64,000 nt of DNA from NCBI RefSeq assembly GCF_039851975.1, contig NZ_CP156660.1, forward strand, positions 806,001-870,000, in the 5' to 3' direction. Positions 22,767-31,090 of this stretch are shown piece after piece (the stretch's first letter is position 1; every line of letters starts with the position of its first letter). The translations under genes were made by a program, and so were the position numbers. This DNA is from Desulfoscipio sp. XC116. Lineage in GTDB: Bacteria > Bacillota > Desulfotomaculia > Desulfotomaculales > Desulfallaceae. The notes below the pieces were generated by a model. The model saw only the letters and a list, made by a program, of their open reading frames with translations, did not search any database and was not told the DNA's origin.

Positions 22767-24335
22767 ATGAATTCAGAGTGGTCTATAAGTCTATTTGATA
22801 TGTATGAAAGGACGGCCGAAGATATGGGGCACATGGCGGGCAAAGATGTATACCGCAAGCTGGGTGAAAAAATCGATAATCTTACCGTAAAGTCTCCGTG
22901 GAACGAAGCTTTGCACAGGTTGCTCAAGGAACTGTATACTGAGCAAGAAGCGGATTTAGTGGTGCAAATGCCCTACTTGCTATCCACCGTGAATCGAATT
23001 GCCCGCATAACCGGAGCCGACCCAAGCACTTTACAGGGCAGACTGGACGGTTTGGCGGAAAAGGGTTTAGTGTTGGATCTCTATCACGACGGTCGATATT
23101 ATTACATGCCTTCACCTATTATGGTAGGCATATTCGAATTTACTATGATGCGCAGTCGCGGTAATTTTGACCCCGGAGTTGCCGCGGGGCTCTTTCATGC
23201 TTACCTGACGGGCGGCGGCGACTTTTACCGGGCCAACGCCGGCGGCGGGCGGCAAATAGCCCTGGCCAGGGTTGTGCCTCACATGGATGCGGTGACCCCG
23301 GAAGATGTGGTGGAGATTTTGCCTTACGAAAAAGTCGAAGCCATTGTGGACAGTCACGACCGGTATGCCATTGGCACCTGTGCCTGCCGGCATGAGAAGC
23401 TGCACAGCGGTCATAAGAAATGCGCCGTCCCTCTGGATACCTGCACCTCCTTCGGCTACGCCGCCGATTACTTGATCAGACATCATCTGGCTGCCGAGGT
23501 CAGCCGCGGCCGGGTGATGGACAACCTGGCCCGCTGTAAGGAGCTGGGGCTGGTTTTTAGTGCCGATAACGTGCAGCGTAATATTACGTTTATTTGCTGC
23601 TGCTGTGCCTGCTGCTGTAACCTGCTCCAGGGTATTAATAAATTTGGTTATACCGGTTTTATTAAAACTTCCGGTTTTATTGCCGTGGCAGACGCTGAAA
23701 AATGTACGGGCTGCGGTAAGTGTATCGCAGTCTGCCCGGTAAATTGTATCCATTTAGCGCCTGTACAGGGTGGTGAACCAACCGGCTGTTCCGCAGTCGG
23801 ACCGGTGTCTGAGCAAGGTGACGGGGTGACTGTTTTACCGGCATCCGGGCCAGTGCTTGTACAAGATAAGGAAGCGGCGGTTGGATGCCTGGCTGGTCCG
23901 GTGCATGAGTCCAATAGCCAACCGACCAGCTTGCCGGTATTCGAACCGATGTCTGAGCTTGCTTCAGACGGTGCAAAAAAGGGAAAAAGGCTTGCACTGG
24001 TGGATGAAAGCATCTGTTTGGGCTGTGGGGTATGCGCCGATCAATGTGTTCGTGGGGCACTGCGGCTTAAAAAACGCCGGCAAAGAGTGCTGCCTCCGGA
24101 AAACACTTTTGAACGTAACATACTGGCCTGCCTGGAGAGGGGAACTCTGCCGAACTACATATTTGATGACCCTGGCGCTGTCACTCACCGGGTGATGCGG
24201 GGTATCCTGGGAGGAATTCTAAAACTGTCCCCGGTTAAAAGGGCATTGGTCGGGGATTTGTTTCGCTCTACTTTTCTTAACATTCTTACTGCCGGGGTCA
24301 AACTGTCCGGCAAGGGCTGGATAACTAAGCTGTAA
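22767..24335 (+). CDS. 4Fe-4S dicluster-type protein with long variable linker
   Basis: A 522-residue cytoplasmic protein. Residues 1-130 look like a helical, winged-helix-like region, followed by a cysteine motif (Cys205, Cys207, Cys219, Cys226), a dense cluster CCCCACCC at 277-284, and two ferredoxin motifs: CTGCGKCIAVCP (313-324) and CLGCGVCADQC (417-427). Between the two ferredoxin motifs lies a 75-residue low-complexity linker (about 332-407) with Pro, Val and Ser-rich repeats (GPVSE, GPVLV, GPVHE) that looks expanded compared with normal 2x[4Fe-4S] domains. Probably an electron-transfer or redox-sensing protein. The ribosome-binding site is weak. Confidence 0.75.
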   Translation: MNSEWSISLFDMYERTAEDMGHMAGKDVYRKLGEKIDNLTVKSPWNEALHRLLKELYTEQEADLVVQMPYLLSTVNRIARITGADPSTLQGRLDGLAEKGLVLDLYHDGRYYYMPSPIMVGIFEFTMMRSRGNFDPGVAAGLFHAYLTGGGDFYRANAGGGRQIALARVVPHMDAVTPEDVVEILPYEKVEAIVDSHDRYAIGTCACRHEKLHSGHKKCAVPLDTCTSFGYAADYLIRHHLAAEVSRGRVMDNLARCKELGLVFSADNVQRNITFICCCCACCCNLLQGINKFGYTGFIKTSGFIAVADAEKCTGCGKCIAVCPVNCIHLAPVQGGEPTGCSAVGPVSEQGDGVTVLPASGPVLVQDKEAAVGCLAGPVHESNSQPTSLPVFEPMSELASDGAKKGKRLALVDESICLGCGVCADQCVRGALRLKKRRQRVLPPENTFERNILACLERGTLPNYIFDDPGAVTHRVMRGILGGILKLSPVKRALVGDLFRSTFLNILTAGVKLSGKGWITKL

Positions 24336-24474
24336 GAGGTTGTTATGGATGTTTTTTTTTACGTCGCAACAATAAAGTCATGTAGTATAATAAAATATCG
24401 GAATTATTGAAAAAGTTATGTTTTTATGTTATTGTTTAAATAATTAGAAAGTTGCGGGAATTGCGTCTGATATA

Positions 24475-24494
24475 TTGAATGATTAATCATTCAA
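24475..24494 (+). promoter_or_regulatory. FadR (TetR-type)-like operator
   Basis: TTGAATGATTAATCATTCAA is a perfect 20-bp palindrome and matches the consensus I recall for Bacillus FadR, TGAATGAMTANTCATTCA. It lies just before an acyl-CoA ligase gene, the classic target of that repressor, which is released by long-chain acyl-CoA. No fadR gene is in the window. Confidence 0.8.
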
Positions 24495-24518
24495 TTGCAA
24501 AGGGGGTTTATCAAAAGT

Positions 24519-26210
24519 ATGATTAAGGAAGAGTTGTTTTGGTGTAAGCACTATCCCGAGGGGGTGCCTGAACGAATAGACATACCGGATGTGCCGCTTT
24601 ATCATTTTTTGGAACAGGCCGCCCAAAAATATCCGACTAACTTAGCTGCTGTTTTTATGGGACACAGGCTGACATTCAGCCGGCTTAAAGAACAGGTAGA
24701 TCGTTTTGCCACAGCCTTGCACGCACTGGGCGTAAAAAAAGGGGATCGGGTGGCCGTGATGTTGCCGAACTGTCCCCAGACGGTGATTGCTTACTATGCT
24801 GTCATCAGCATAGGGGCTGTGGCCGTAATGACCAATCCTCTTTATATGGAAAGAGAATTATCTCACCAGCTTAGGGATGCGCAAGTTCAAACATTAATTT
24901 ACTTGGATGCCCTTGGCCCAAAAGTGCTCAGTGTGCTGTCTCAGACTCCGGTTAAAAATTTAATTGTCACCGGGGTGCAGGATTACCTGCCTCTGCCGCT
25001 TAACCTGTTATATCCCATTAAGGCTAAAAAACAGGGCCAGGTGCTTGATGTGCCCGCTGATCGGGGTATTCTCCGGTTTAAGGAGCTTTTGCAAAAATAT
25101 TCCCCCCAACCGCCGAAGGTTACCATAGATACCTCCAAAGATTTGGCCCTGCTGCAGTACACAGGCGGTACCACCGGTTTATCCAAGGGAGCCATGTTGA
25201 CCCATAAAAACCTGGTGGCTAATGTCATGCAAGTGCGCTCATGGCTGCCCGACTGCCGGGAGGCGGGGGAAAGAACGCTGGGGGTCCTGCCTTTCTTTCA
25301 TGTGTTTGGTATGACTGTGGTAATGAACTTTTCCATATACTGTTGTTCGACAATGATATTGCTGCCCCGCTTCGAGATAGATACAGTATTAAAGCAGATT
25401 AATAAATACCGCCCCACCTTGTTCCCGGGAGCCCCCACCATGTATGTGGCGGTTATTTCCCATTCCGAGCTGGCTAAATATGATATTTCCTCTATCAAGG
25501 CTTGTATTAGCGGGGCGGCTCCCCTGCCGGTGGAGGTACAGGAAAAGTTTGAAAGTCTGACCGGCGGCAAGCTGGTGGAAGGCTATGGGCTGACGGAATC
25601 GTCTCCGGTTACGCACTGTAATCCCATTTATGGGACCCGGGTATCAGGCTCTATCGGGCAGCCCTTGCCCAATACCGAGGTGAAAATTATGGATATCGAA
25701 TTAGGCACCCGGGAAGTGCCCCCGGGTGAGGTCGGGGAACTTTGCGTCAGGGGTCCTCAGGTGATGCAAGGCTACTGGAATATGCCCGATGAAACGGCTA
25801 ATACCATTCGGGACGGCTGGCTGTATACCGGGGATATAGCCCGGATGGATGAACGTGGATTTACTTACGTGGTGGACCGGAAAAAAGATATGGTAATTGC
25901 CGGCGGATATAATATTTACCCCCGGGAAGTTGAAGAAGTGTTATATGAGCATGCCAAGGTGCGGGAAGCGGTGGTGGCCGGTGTACCCGACCCCTACCGG
26001 GGTGAAACCTTAAAGGCTTACGTTATCCTCAAAGAAGGTAAGCAGGCCACTGAAAAGGAGATCATCGAGTTCTGTACTAAACAATTGGCTAAATACAAAG
26101 TGCCCAAGAAGGTGGAGTTCAGGGATGAGCTGCCTAAAACAATGGTGGGTAAAATCTTGCGCCGTATCCTGGTAGAGGAGGAGAAGGCCAAGCTGGAGAA
26201 TAATAAGTAA
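24519..26210 (+). CDS. Long-chain fatty-acid-CoA ligase
   Basis: About 563 residues of the AMP-forming acyl-CoA synthetase family. The P-loop YTGGTTGLSKGAM, the GYGLTESSPVTH motif, YTGDIARMD and C-terminal catalytic Lys in KTMVGKILRR are all present. It activates fatty acids to acyl-CoA using ATP. ATG 24519 follows AAAGGGGG at a slightly long distance; an in-frame TTG at 24495 overlaps the operator. Probably FadR-controlled. Resembles Bacillus LcfA. Confidence 0.93.
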   Translation: MIKEELFWCKHYPEGVPERIDIPDVPLYHFLEQAAQKYPTNLAAVFMGHRLTFSRLKEQVDRFATALHALGVKKGDRVAVMLPNCPQTVIAYYAVISIGAVAVMTNPLYMERELSHQLRDAQVQTLIYLDALGPKVLSVLSQTPVKNLIVTGVQDYLPLPLNLLYPIKAKKQGQVLDVPADRGILRFKELLQKYSPQPPKVTIDTSKDLALLQYTGGTTGLSKGAMLTHKNLVANVMQVRSWLPDCREAGERTLGVLPFFHVFGMTVVMNFSIYCCSTMILLPRFEIDTVLKQINKYRPTLFPGAPTMYVAVISHSELAKYDISSIKACISGAAPLPVEVQEKFESLTGGKLVEGYGLTESSPVTHCNPIYGTRVSGSIGQPLPNTEVKIMDIELGTREVPPGEVGELCVRGPQVMQGYWNMPDETANTIRDGWLYTGDIARMDERGFTYVVDRKKDMVIAGGYNIYPREVEEVLYEHAKVREAVVAGVPDPYRGETLKAYVILKEGKQATEKEIIEFCTKQLAKYKVPKKVEFRDELPKTMVGKILRRILVEEEKAKLENNK

Positions 26211-26260
26211 CAGTTAGCACTATAGCACAAATTATTTTTTAAGCAAAGCTTTCGCTATTT

Positions 26261-26327
26261 GGCTAGGTGCCAGGTGTTAGAAGCTGAAAATCTAAGATTT
26301 TCAGCTTCTAACACCTGGCACCTAGCC
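26261..26327. repeat. Perfect 67-bp palindrome
   Basis: Two exact 33-bp arms (26261-26293 and 26295-26327) around a single A. The outer end is GGCTAGGTGCCAGGTGTTAG. Complementarity is complete, which suggests recent origin or selection. As RNA it would form one uninterrupted hairpin. No T-run follows. It sits directly before repeat R2 copy b, between two convergent genes. Confidence 0.85.
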
Positions 26328-26330
26328 CCC

Positions 26331-26404
26331 ATAATTTAGGCGTGGGGTAGAATCCCCATCTGAAGCCCCGATGTTCAGCTTTAGCTGAAACGAGTTCACT
26401 ATTT
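26331..26404 (+). repeat. Dispersed structured repeat R2, copy b
   Basis: Core GTGGGGTAGAATCCCCATCT, then GAAGCCCCGATG, the TTCAGC-TTTA-GCTGAA hairpin and ACGAGTTCACTATT. The left outer arm (TTTAGGC instead of CTTCAGG) has diverged, so the outer stem is weaker here. Its end touches the stop of the minus-strand DUF3231 gene. Confidence 0.65.
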
Positions 26405-26905
26405 TAAAGGCGGAGGAGTTAACCATCCTTTTAATTTGCCAAATTTGCACATGTCATCATATATTTCAATCTCTTTGCTGAGATTTTTTATTGCTATACC
26501 GCGTATGGCATCATTAGTTGTAAATGTGCGAACGGAATGGGTCAATGTAGTCATTAGATTTTCAACACCTGCCATAATGTCTCTAAACAGGTATCTGTCA
26601 TTCATTAATTCGGAGTTAACCTGTATAGAAGTGCTTTTGGGAGGACGGCAGGGCAGAGGCAGCTTATACATGTCCATTAGATGTTCCAGCTCATTAGCCT
26701 GCTGTTCTAAAGTATCTCCCAACTTCTTGGCAACCAAATATTTAAAATCGGGATCATGAATTAAATTTTGATATAGTTGTGTTTTTTCTATATTGTCATA
26801 TCTGGTAACAAGGTCATTCCATAATATAAATGCCTCACCGGCGTTCAAAATAGGAGTCTCTGCTTTATCCGCCCTTCCAATATGAAAGTTGAATAGCTGA
26901 ACCAT
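26399..26905 (-). CDS. DUF3231-like helical protein
   Basis: A 168-residue all-helical protein (FILWNDLVTRYDNIEKTQLYQNLIHD, LGDTLEQQANELEHLMDMY, LPLPCRPP, then two more long helices). The pattern of repeated helices separated by LPxPxRPP resembles the DUF3231 ferritin-like family of spore-forming Firmicutes, seen here as a single half repeat. No clear di-iron ligands. Ribosome-binding site GGGAGGATGG. Assignment moderate. Confidence 0.55.
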   Translation of the reverse strand: MVQLFNFHIGRADKAETPILNAGEAFILWNDLVTRYDNIEKTQLYQNLIHDPDFKYLVAKKLGDTLEQQANELEHLMDMYKLPLPCRPPKSTSIQVNSELMNDRYLFRDIMAGVENLMTTLTHSVRTFTTNDAIRGIAIKNLSKEIEIYDDMCKFGKLKGWLTPPPLK

Positions 26906-27151
26906 CTTTCACCATCCTCCCTCTAAAAGCTTTTTTTTATCTATAATAATTTACCCATAGTATTCCTTAAAAAACTAGGCAAACTAAGGAAAAAAGCAGA
27001 CATGAGCCGGGGTATGAGCAAGACTTTATATTTTTTAATTATAAACACTTATACCTTAAACTTTCTAACCGGAACTCCGGCAGGATAATCGGCCTTGGTA
27101 ATGAATTAGTTAGTGTAACTATAGTAGTAAAGAGAAAGGGAAGGGAGTATC

Positions 27152-27616
27152 ATGCCGGCGCAAATTGTACTGGCTGCCATAAATCGGGAGCAGCTGGCTG
27201 TTGTCGGCCGTATTGCGGCTGCGCAGGGGGTGGTTGTTTTCGGCACTATGGATGGCGTGTTGTTGGAAAAAATAAATATTGGCGGCGCGAGCGAAGATGT
27301 ACCTGTATATTTTTACGAGCCGGGCTGAGACTGGCCCCGTAAAGTGGTTGCCGTGGGCAAGCTGAAAGCTGTGTGGACCGATTTGCCGGATGCGGATGAT
27401 GAGGTGGCGTTTAAAAAGGAGTTTAACCGTTATTTCGGTGCTGATTGGGATAAGTTGCTGCTGGGGGCGGACAAGCCCTTTGACCATCACCGGTACTGGG
27501 ACGGTTATTGTGCCGTGGCGGATGTGCTGACCGGTCAGGTTTGCACCTTGCTTGACGTGACCGGGGCGGGCAGCGACGGTGTAAAGCCGCTGTGCTATAA
27601 TATGCTCGTGGTTTAA
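27152..27616 (+). CDS. Unrecognised selenoprotein candidate
   Basis: A 154-residue protein read through an in-frame UGA (27326-27328) at codon 59. Upstream and downstream parts are in the same frame and end at one stop. ATG 27152 follows GGAAGGGAG. The N-terminal half is strand-helix-strand (QIVLAAINREQLAVVGRIAAAQGVVVFGTMDGV), then VYFYEPG-U-DWPRKVVAVGKL. The C-terminal half has DHHRYWDGYCAVADVL and two more cysteines (GQVCTLL, PLCYNM). A SECIS-like hairpin follows the UGA. I do not recognise the family, and no redox motif such as CxxC or UxxC is seen. It lies 27 bp before a YkgJ-type cysteine-cluster gene and may be cotranscribed. Confidence 0.72.
27326..27360 (+). promoter_or_regulatory. 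UGA codon and SECIS-like hairpin (unknown selenoprotein)
   Basis: Nineteen bases after UGA, TTGCC (27348-27352) pairs with GGCAA (27356-27360) around a GUG loop. The surrounding GGUUGCC resembles the E. coli formate dehydrogenase SECIS (GGUUGC). The stem is shorter than in the peroxiredoxin case, so the support is moderate. Confidence 0.6.
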
Positions 27617-27643
27617 TATGCAATTAGGGAGAGGAGAACATCA

Positions 27644-28477
27644 ATGGTCTTGGACTTTCAGCGGGGGATAGCCGATAAGCTGGCTAATGATACCCTGGAA
27701 CAGCTCAATATGGAGGACAGTTTTACGTTTGCCTGCGGGCCGGACTGCATGGGCCGATGCTGTCAAAACATTACTATCTTGTTGGACCCGTGGGATGTGG
27801 AAGTGATGGCCCGGCACCTTAATCTGCCCGGCCAGCGGTTTTTTAAAGATTATTGTGCAATGGAGCCCGACCGGGATACCGGCTGGCCTGCGGTTTGGCT
27901 GGCTCATGCCGCCAACGGCCGCTGTGCGTTTATGCTGGAGGATGGCAGGTGTTCCATTTACCGGTCCCGGTCCCGGAACTGCCGCACTTTCCCCCTGGGA
28001 CGGGCGGTGCGCTATCACCGCGACGGTGATGTGTGCACTAAAGAGGACTGTATCTTCATGGTGGACCGCGAGCATATGCAGTTCTGCCTCGGCCACACAG
28101 CCGACCGGGTTTGGACGGTGCAAGAGTGGTACGATGACGCCGGTGCGGAGGATTATTACCGAATGTCCGACCAGTACACCGAACTGGTTGATTATGCGGC
28201 TCGGGTGCTGCAGTGCCGGGAGTGGATGAGCCCTAAAATAATGCAAATGCTGATGCCCTTTTTATTTGCCCCTGACCTGCTGCGCGTCAAGCTGGGTATA
28301 AGCGAGAAACAAATCGACCACCGGGAATTCCACCGCCGGCGCATGGAGGCCGTTAAGCTAATTCTTACCGATGTGGCTTTGGGCTGTGGCTGCGGGCCGC
28401 AGACCGATGTCGGCGCGGCTGCCTTTGCCGGCAGCCTGATGGACCGGGTGAAAAAAGTGATGACTGCCGGAGCTTAA
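27644..28477 (+). CDS. YkgJ-family cysteine cluster protein
   Basis: A 277-residue protein with the YkgJ (zinc/iron-chelating) pattern: CGPDCMGRCCQ near the N-terminus, then CAFML-x-C-IY and CRTFPLGR, plus a further pair (CTKEDC). These cysteines would coordinate a metal or Fe-S centre. C-terminal part ends in GCGCGPQTD, another Cys cluster. Starts at ATG 27644 with GGGAGAGGAG. It follows the selenoprotein candidate at short distance. Function unknown. Confidence 0.85.
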   Translation: MVLDFQRGIADKLANDTLEQLNMEDSFTFACGPDCMGRCCQNITILLDPWDVEVMARHLNLPGQRFFKDYCAMEPDRDTGWPAVWLAHAANGRCAFMLEDGRCSIYRSRSRNCRTFPLGRAVRYHRDGDVCTKEDCIFMVDREHMQFCLGHTADRVWTVQEWYDDAGAEDYYRMSDQYTELVDYAARVLQCREWMSPKIMQMLMPFLFAPDLLRVKLGISEKQIDHREFHRRRMEAVKLILTDVALGCGCGPQTDVGAAAFAGSLMDRVKKVMTAGA

Positions 28478-28663
28478 AATTGATCTTGTATGAGCGGCAC
28501 TGTCAGAAGGGTGGAAATTTAATTTTTGGCAATTAGTTATAAGGTTTGTCAGCCATCCCGGGTATTTAAATGTTCCCGGGTGGCTTTGGGTATTCTGGCA
28601 TATGTCTTGCATATTTACACTTTACATAAGTATTCAATAAATTATTTCATGGAGGGATGTATT

Positions 28664-29185
28664 TTGCCGTCGATAAAAAATATTGACGATATGACCAGAG
28701 AACAGCTAATTGATTTTATAGCAGATTTAAGTAAGCGCTGGCTTGCTCATGACGGTCTGTGGTTTCAGGCCGTAGAGAAAAAATACGGTATGGATAACGC
28801 TATTGAAGCCGATGCCGCGGCTTGGGAAAAGTTTACGGTCATTGAAGCCAAACGGATTAAACAGTTTCTCGGGCTGCCGGAACAGGGCGGGCTGGAGGCG
28901 TTGGAACTGGCCCTGCAGTTCCGGCTATATGCTTTCCTAAATAAACAGGAAATTATTCGCGAGTCCTCCCATAAGTTGATTTTCCGCATGAATTCCTGCC
29001 GGGTGCAAGCGGCTCGTGAACGCAAAAAAATGGACTTTTTCCCGTGCAAGCCGGTAGGTTTGGTGGAATACAGCGGCTTTGCCCGTGCCGTTGACCCGCG
29101 TATCAGTACCCGGTGTATTTGTTGCCCGCCGGATGAGCCTGAGGAAGGCTGCCACTGTGCTTGGGAGTTCACACTGGAGGGGTAA
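28664..29185 (+). CDS. Conserved cytosolic protein with C-terminal cysteine motif (DUF6125-like)
   Basis: About 173 residues. DDMTREQLIDFIADLSKRWLAHDGLWFQAVE and a helical middle part lead to MNSCRVQAARERKKMDFFPCKPVGLVEYSGFA and CICCPPDE..C-x-CAW. The conserved Cys pattern suggests metal binding. Family name from memory and uncertain. TTG 28664 is chosen because GGAGGG lies seven bases upstream; ATG 28649 overlaps that site. Confidence 0.6.
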   Translation: MPSIKNIDDMTREQLIDFIADLSKRWLAHDGLWFQAVEKKYGMDNAIEADAAAWEKFTVIEAKRIKQFLGLPEQGGLEALELALQFRLYAFLNKQEIIRESSHKLIFRMNSCRVQAARERKKMDFFPCKPVGLVEYSGFARAVDPRISTRCICCPPDEPEEGCHCAWEFTLEG

Positions 29186-29213
29186 ATTGTAAACAAAAGT
29201 AACCACATGATTT

Positions 29214-29256
29214 AAAGGGCCGGTAATAATGCCTTGGGGCATAACCGGCCTTTTCT
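29214..29256 (+). terminator. Intrinsic terminator
   Basis: AAAGGGCCGGT and ACCGGCCTTTT, with inner ATGCC/GGCAT pairing, form a GC-rich hairpin ending in T residues after the 28664-29185 gene. The following 29257-29498 contains no gene; it is AT-rich leader for the carboxyltransferase gene. Confidence 0.7.
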
Positions 29257-29498
29257 GTTTACAATATAGCCAGTTGCAACCATTGAGATACTACAGCGGC
29301 TGGTATTGTTCTTGCATCTTTTTTAAAATAAATAAGAATGAATTGTTAGGCAGGGGGTGATGGTTGCTATAACAGCGTGAATCTTGCCGTATAAGCACCT
29401 GGCGGCAGCCAAGTTTTAAAAATATCTAAATATTCAACCATTTAAAAATGTAAAAAAAATTTACACAAGTTAACAACAATTAATGGGGGGAATGAAAA

Positions 29499-31046
29499 AT
29501 GAGTGATAAAAATCTGCAAATGCTGGATCTGGAGTTAAATGAAAAGGCGTTATCGGTTAAAAAAGGCGGAGCTCCCAAGTATCATACCGGCAATGCTAAA
29601 AAAGGCAAGCTATTTGCCCGGGAAAGATTGGAGTTGCTGCTTGATCCCGGCTCCATCACAGTAGAGGACGGCCTGTGGGGCAATAACCTGGCCGAGGGGC
29701 TGCCGGCAGATGGTGTAGTTACAGCGGTGGGTAAAATCCACGGGCGTACTGTTTGTGTCATGGCCAATGATTCCACGGTAAAGGCGGGCTCCTGGGGCTG
29801 GCGTACGGTCGAAAAAATTATCCGTATTCAGGAAACGGCCATTAACATGCAAGTGCCCATGCTTTATTTGGTGGACTCCGCCGGAGCCAGAATTACGGAC
29901 CAGATTGAAATGTTCCCTGGTCGGCGGGGAGCGGGCCGCATTTTTATAAATGAAGTAAAAATGTCGGGCATGATACCGCAAATATGCCTGCTTTTCGGTC
30001 CCTCCGCTGCCGGCGGGGCGTATATTCCCGCTTTTTGCGATGTGGTGTTCATGGTGGACGGCAATGCCAGCATGTACCTGGGCTCGCCCCGCATGGCGGA
30101 GATGGTGATATTTGAGAAGGTTACCCTGGAGGAGATGGGCGGCGCCCGGATGCATTGCAGTGTCAGCGGGTGCGGGGACCTTTTGGCGGCTACGGAAAAA
30201 GAAGCTATTGAGGCTTGTCGCCGCTATCTTACTTACCTGCCCCGGAATTATAAGGAGAAAACCCCCTTGATTGAGGCGCTGCCTCCTGTCGAGGGGAGGG
30301 ATATTGAAGCAATAGTACCGCTGGAAGAAAACCGGGCCTTTGATATGTACGAGTTAATTAACCGGCTGATTGATCGGGACAGCTGGTTTGAAATTAAAAG
30401 ACTTTTTGCCCCGGAGCTAATTACCGGCTTGGCCCGCATTGGCGGCCGGGCGGTGGGTATACTGGCCAACCAGTCTATGGTCAAGGGCGGTGTGTTGTTT
30501 GTCGATTCGGCGGATAAGGCGGCCCGGTTTATGAATTTGTGCGATGCCTTCAATATACCGTTGCTGTTCTTGATGGATGTACCCGGGTTTATGATCGGTT
30601 CCGCCGTGGAACGCCAGGGTATTATCCGGCACGGGGCTAAGATGATTTCCGCTATGTCCGAGGCCACGGTGCCTAAAGTGTCCGTGGTGGTGCGCAAGGC
30701 TTATGGTGCGGGGCTGTACGCTATGTGCGGGCCGGCCTTTGAACCGGATTGCTGTATGGCTCTGCCTTCGGCGATGATTGCCGTGATGGGTCCCCAGGCG
30801 GCGGTGAACGCGGTGTATGAGAATAAAATCAACGCCCTGCCTCCCGAGGAACGGCCCGCCTTTGTGCAGCAAAAGCGCGCCGAATATGCCCGGGACGTGG
30901 ATATATACCGCCTGGCCTCGGAATTGGTGGTGGACCATATTGTCGGCGGTGGCGAACTGCGGGATGAGTTAATTAAACGGTTTGCCCTGTATGAATCCAA
31001 GGAAAAGAAATTTACCGAGCGCAAACACCCGGTGTACCCTGTGTAG
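29499..31046 (+). CDS. Acyl-CoA carboxyltransferase beta subunit (biotin-dependent)
   Basis: A 515-residue carboxyltransferase of the propionyl/methylcrotonyl-CoA carboxylase beta family, also the fold of methylmalonyl- and glutaconyl-CoA decarboxylase alpha subunits. Two crotonase-like halves are visible, with LVDSAGARI...FGPSAAGGAYIPAFCD and DVPGFMIGSAVERQGIIRHGAKM as acyl-CoA and biotin pocket motifs. No biotin carboxylase or biotin carrier gene is adjacent. The next genes (hydratase, HMG-CoA lyase) would follow 3-methylcrotonyl-CoA carboxylase in leucine breakdown. Alternatively it is the decarboxylating subunit of a sodium pump. SD GGGGGG. Confidence 0.88.
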   Translation: MSDKNLQMLDLELNEKALSVKKGGAPKYHTGNAKKGKLFARERLELLLDPGSITVEDGLWGNNLAEGLPADGVVTAVGKIHGRTVCVMANDSTVKAGSWGWRTVEKIIRIQETAINMQVPMLYLVDSAGARITDQIEMFPGRRGAGRIFINEVKMSGMIPQICLLFGPSAAGGAYIPAFCDVVFMVDGNASMYLGSPRMAEMVIFEKVTLEEMGGARMHCSVSGCGDLLAATEKEAIEACRRYLTYLPRNYKEKTPLIEALPPVEGRDIEAIVPLEENRAFDMYELINRLIDRDSWFEIKRLFAPELITGLARIGGRAVGILANQSMVKGGVLFVDSADKAARFMNLCDAFNIPLLFLMDVPGFMIGSAVERQGIIRHGAKMISAMSEATVPKVSVVVRKAYGAGLYAMCGPAFEPDCCMALPSAMIAVMGPQAAVNAVYENKINALPPEERPAFVQQKRAEYARDVDIYRLASELVVDHIVGGGELRDELIKRFALYESKEKKFTERKHPVYPV

Positions 31047-31090
31047 CGGAAGTTTCCATTAAATAGATTTTGCAAGGAGGGCAGCTTCAT

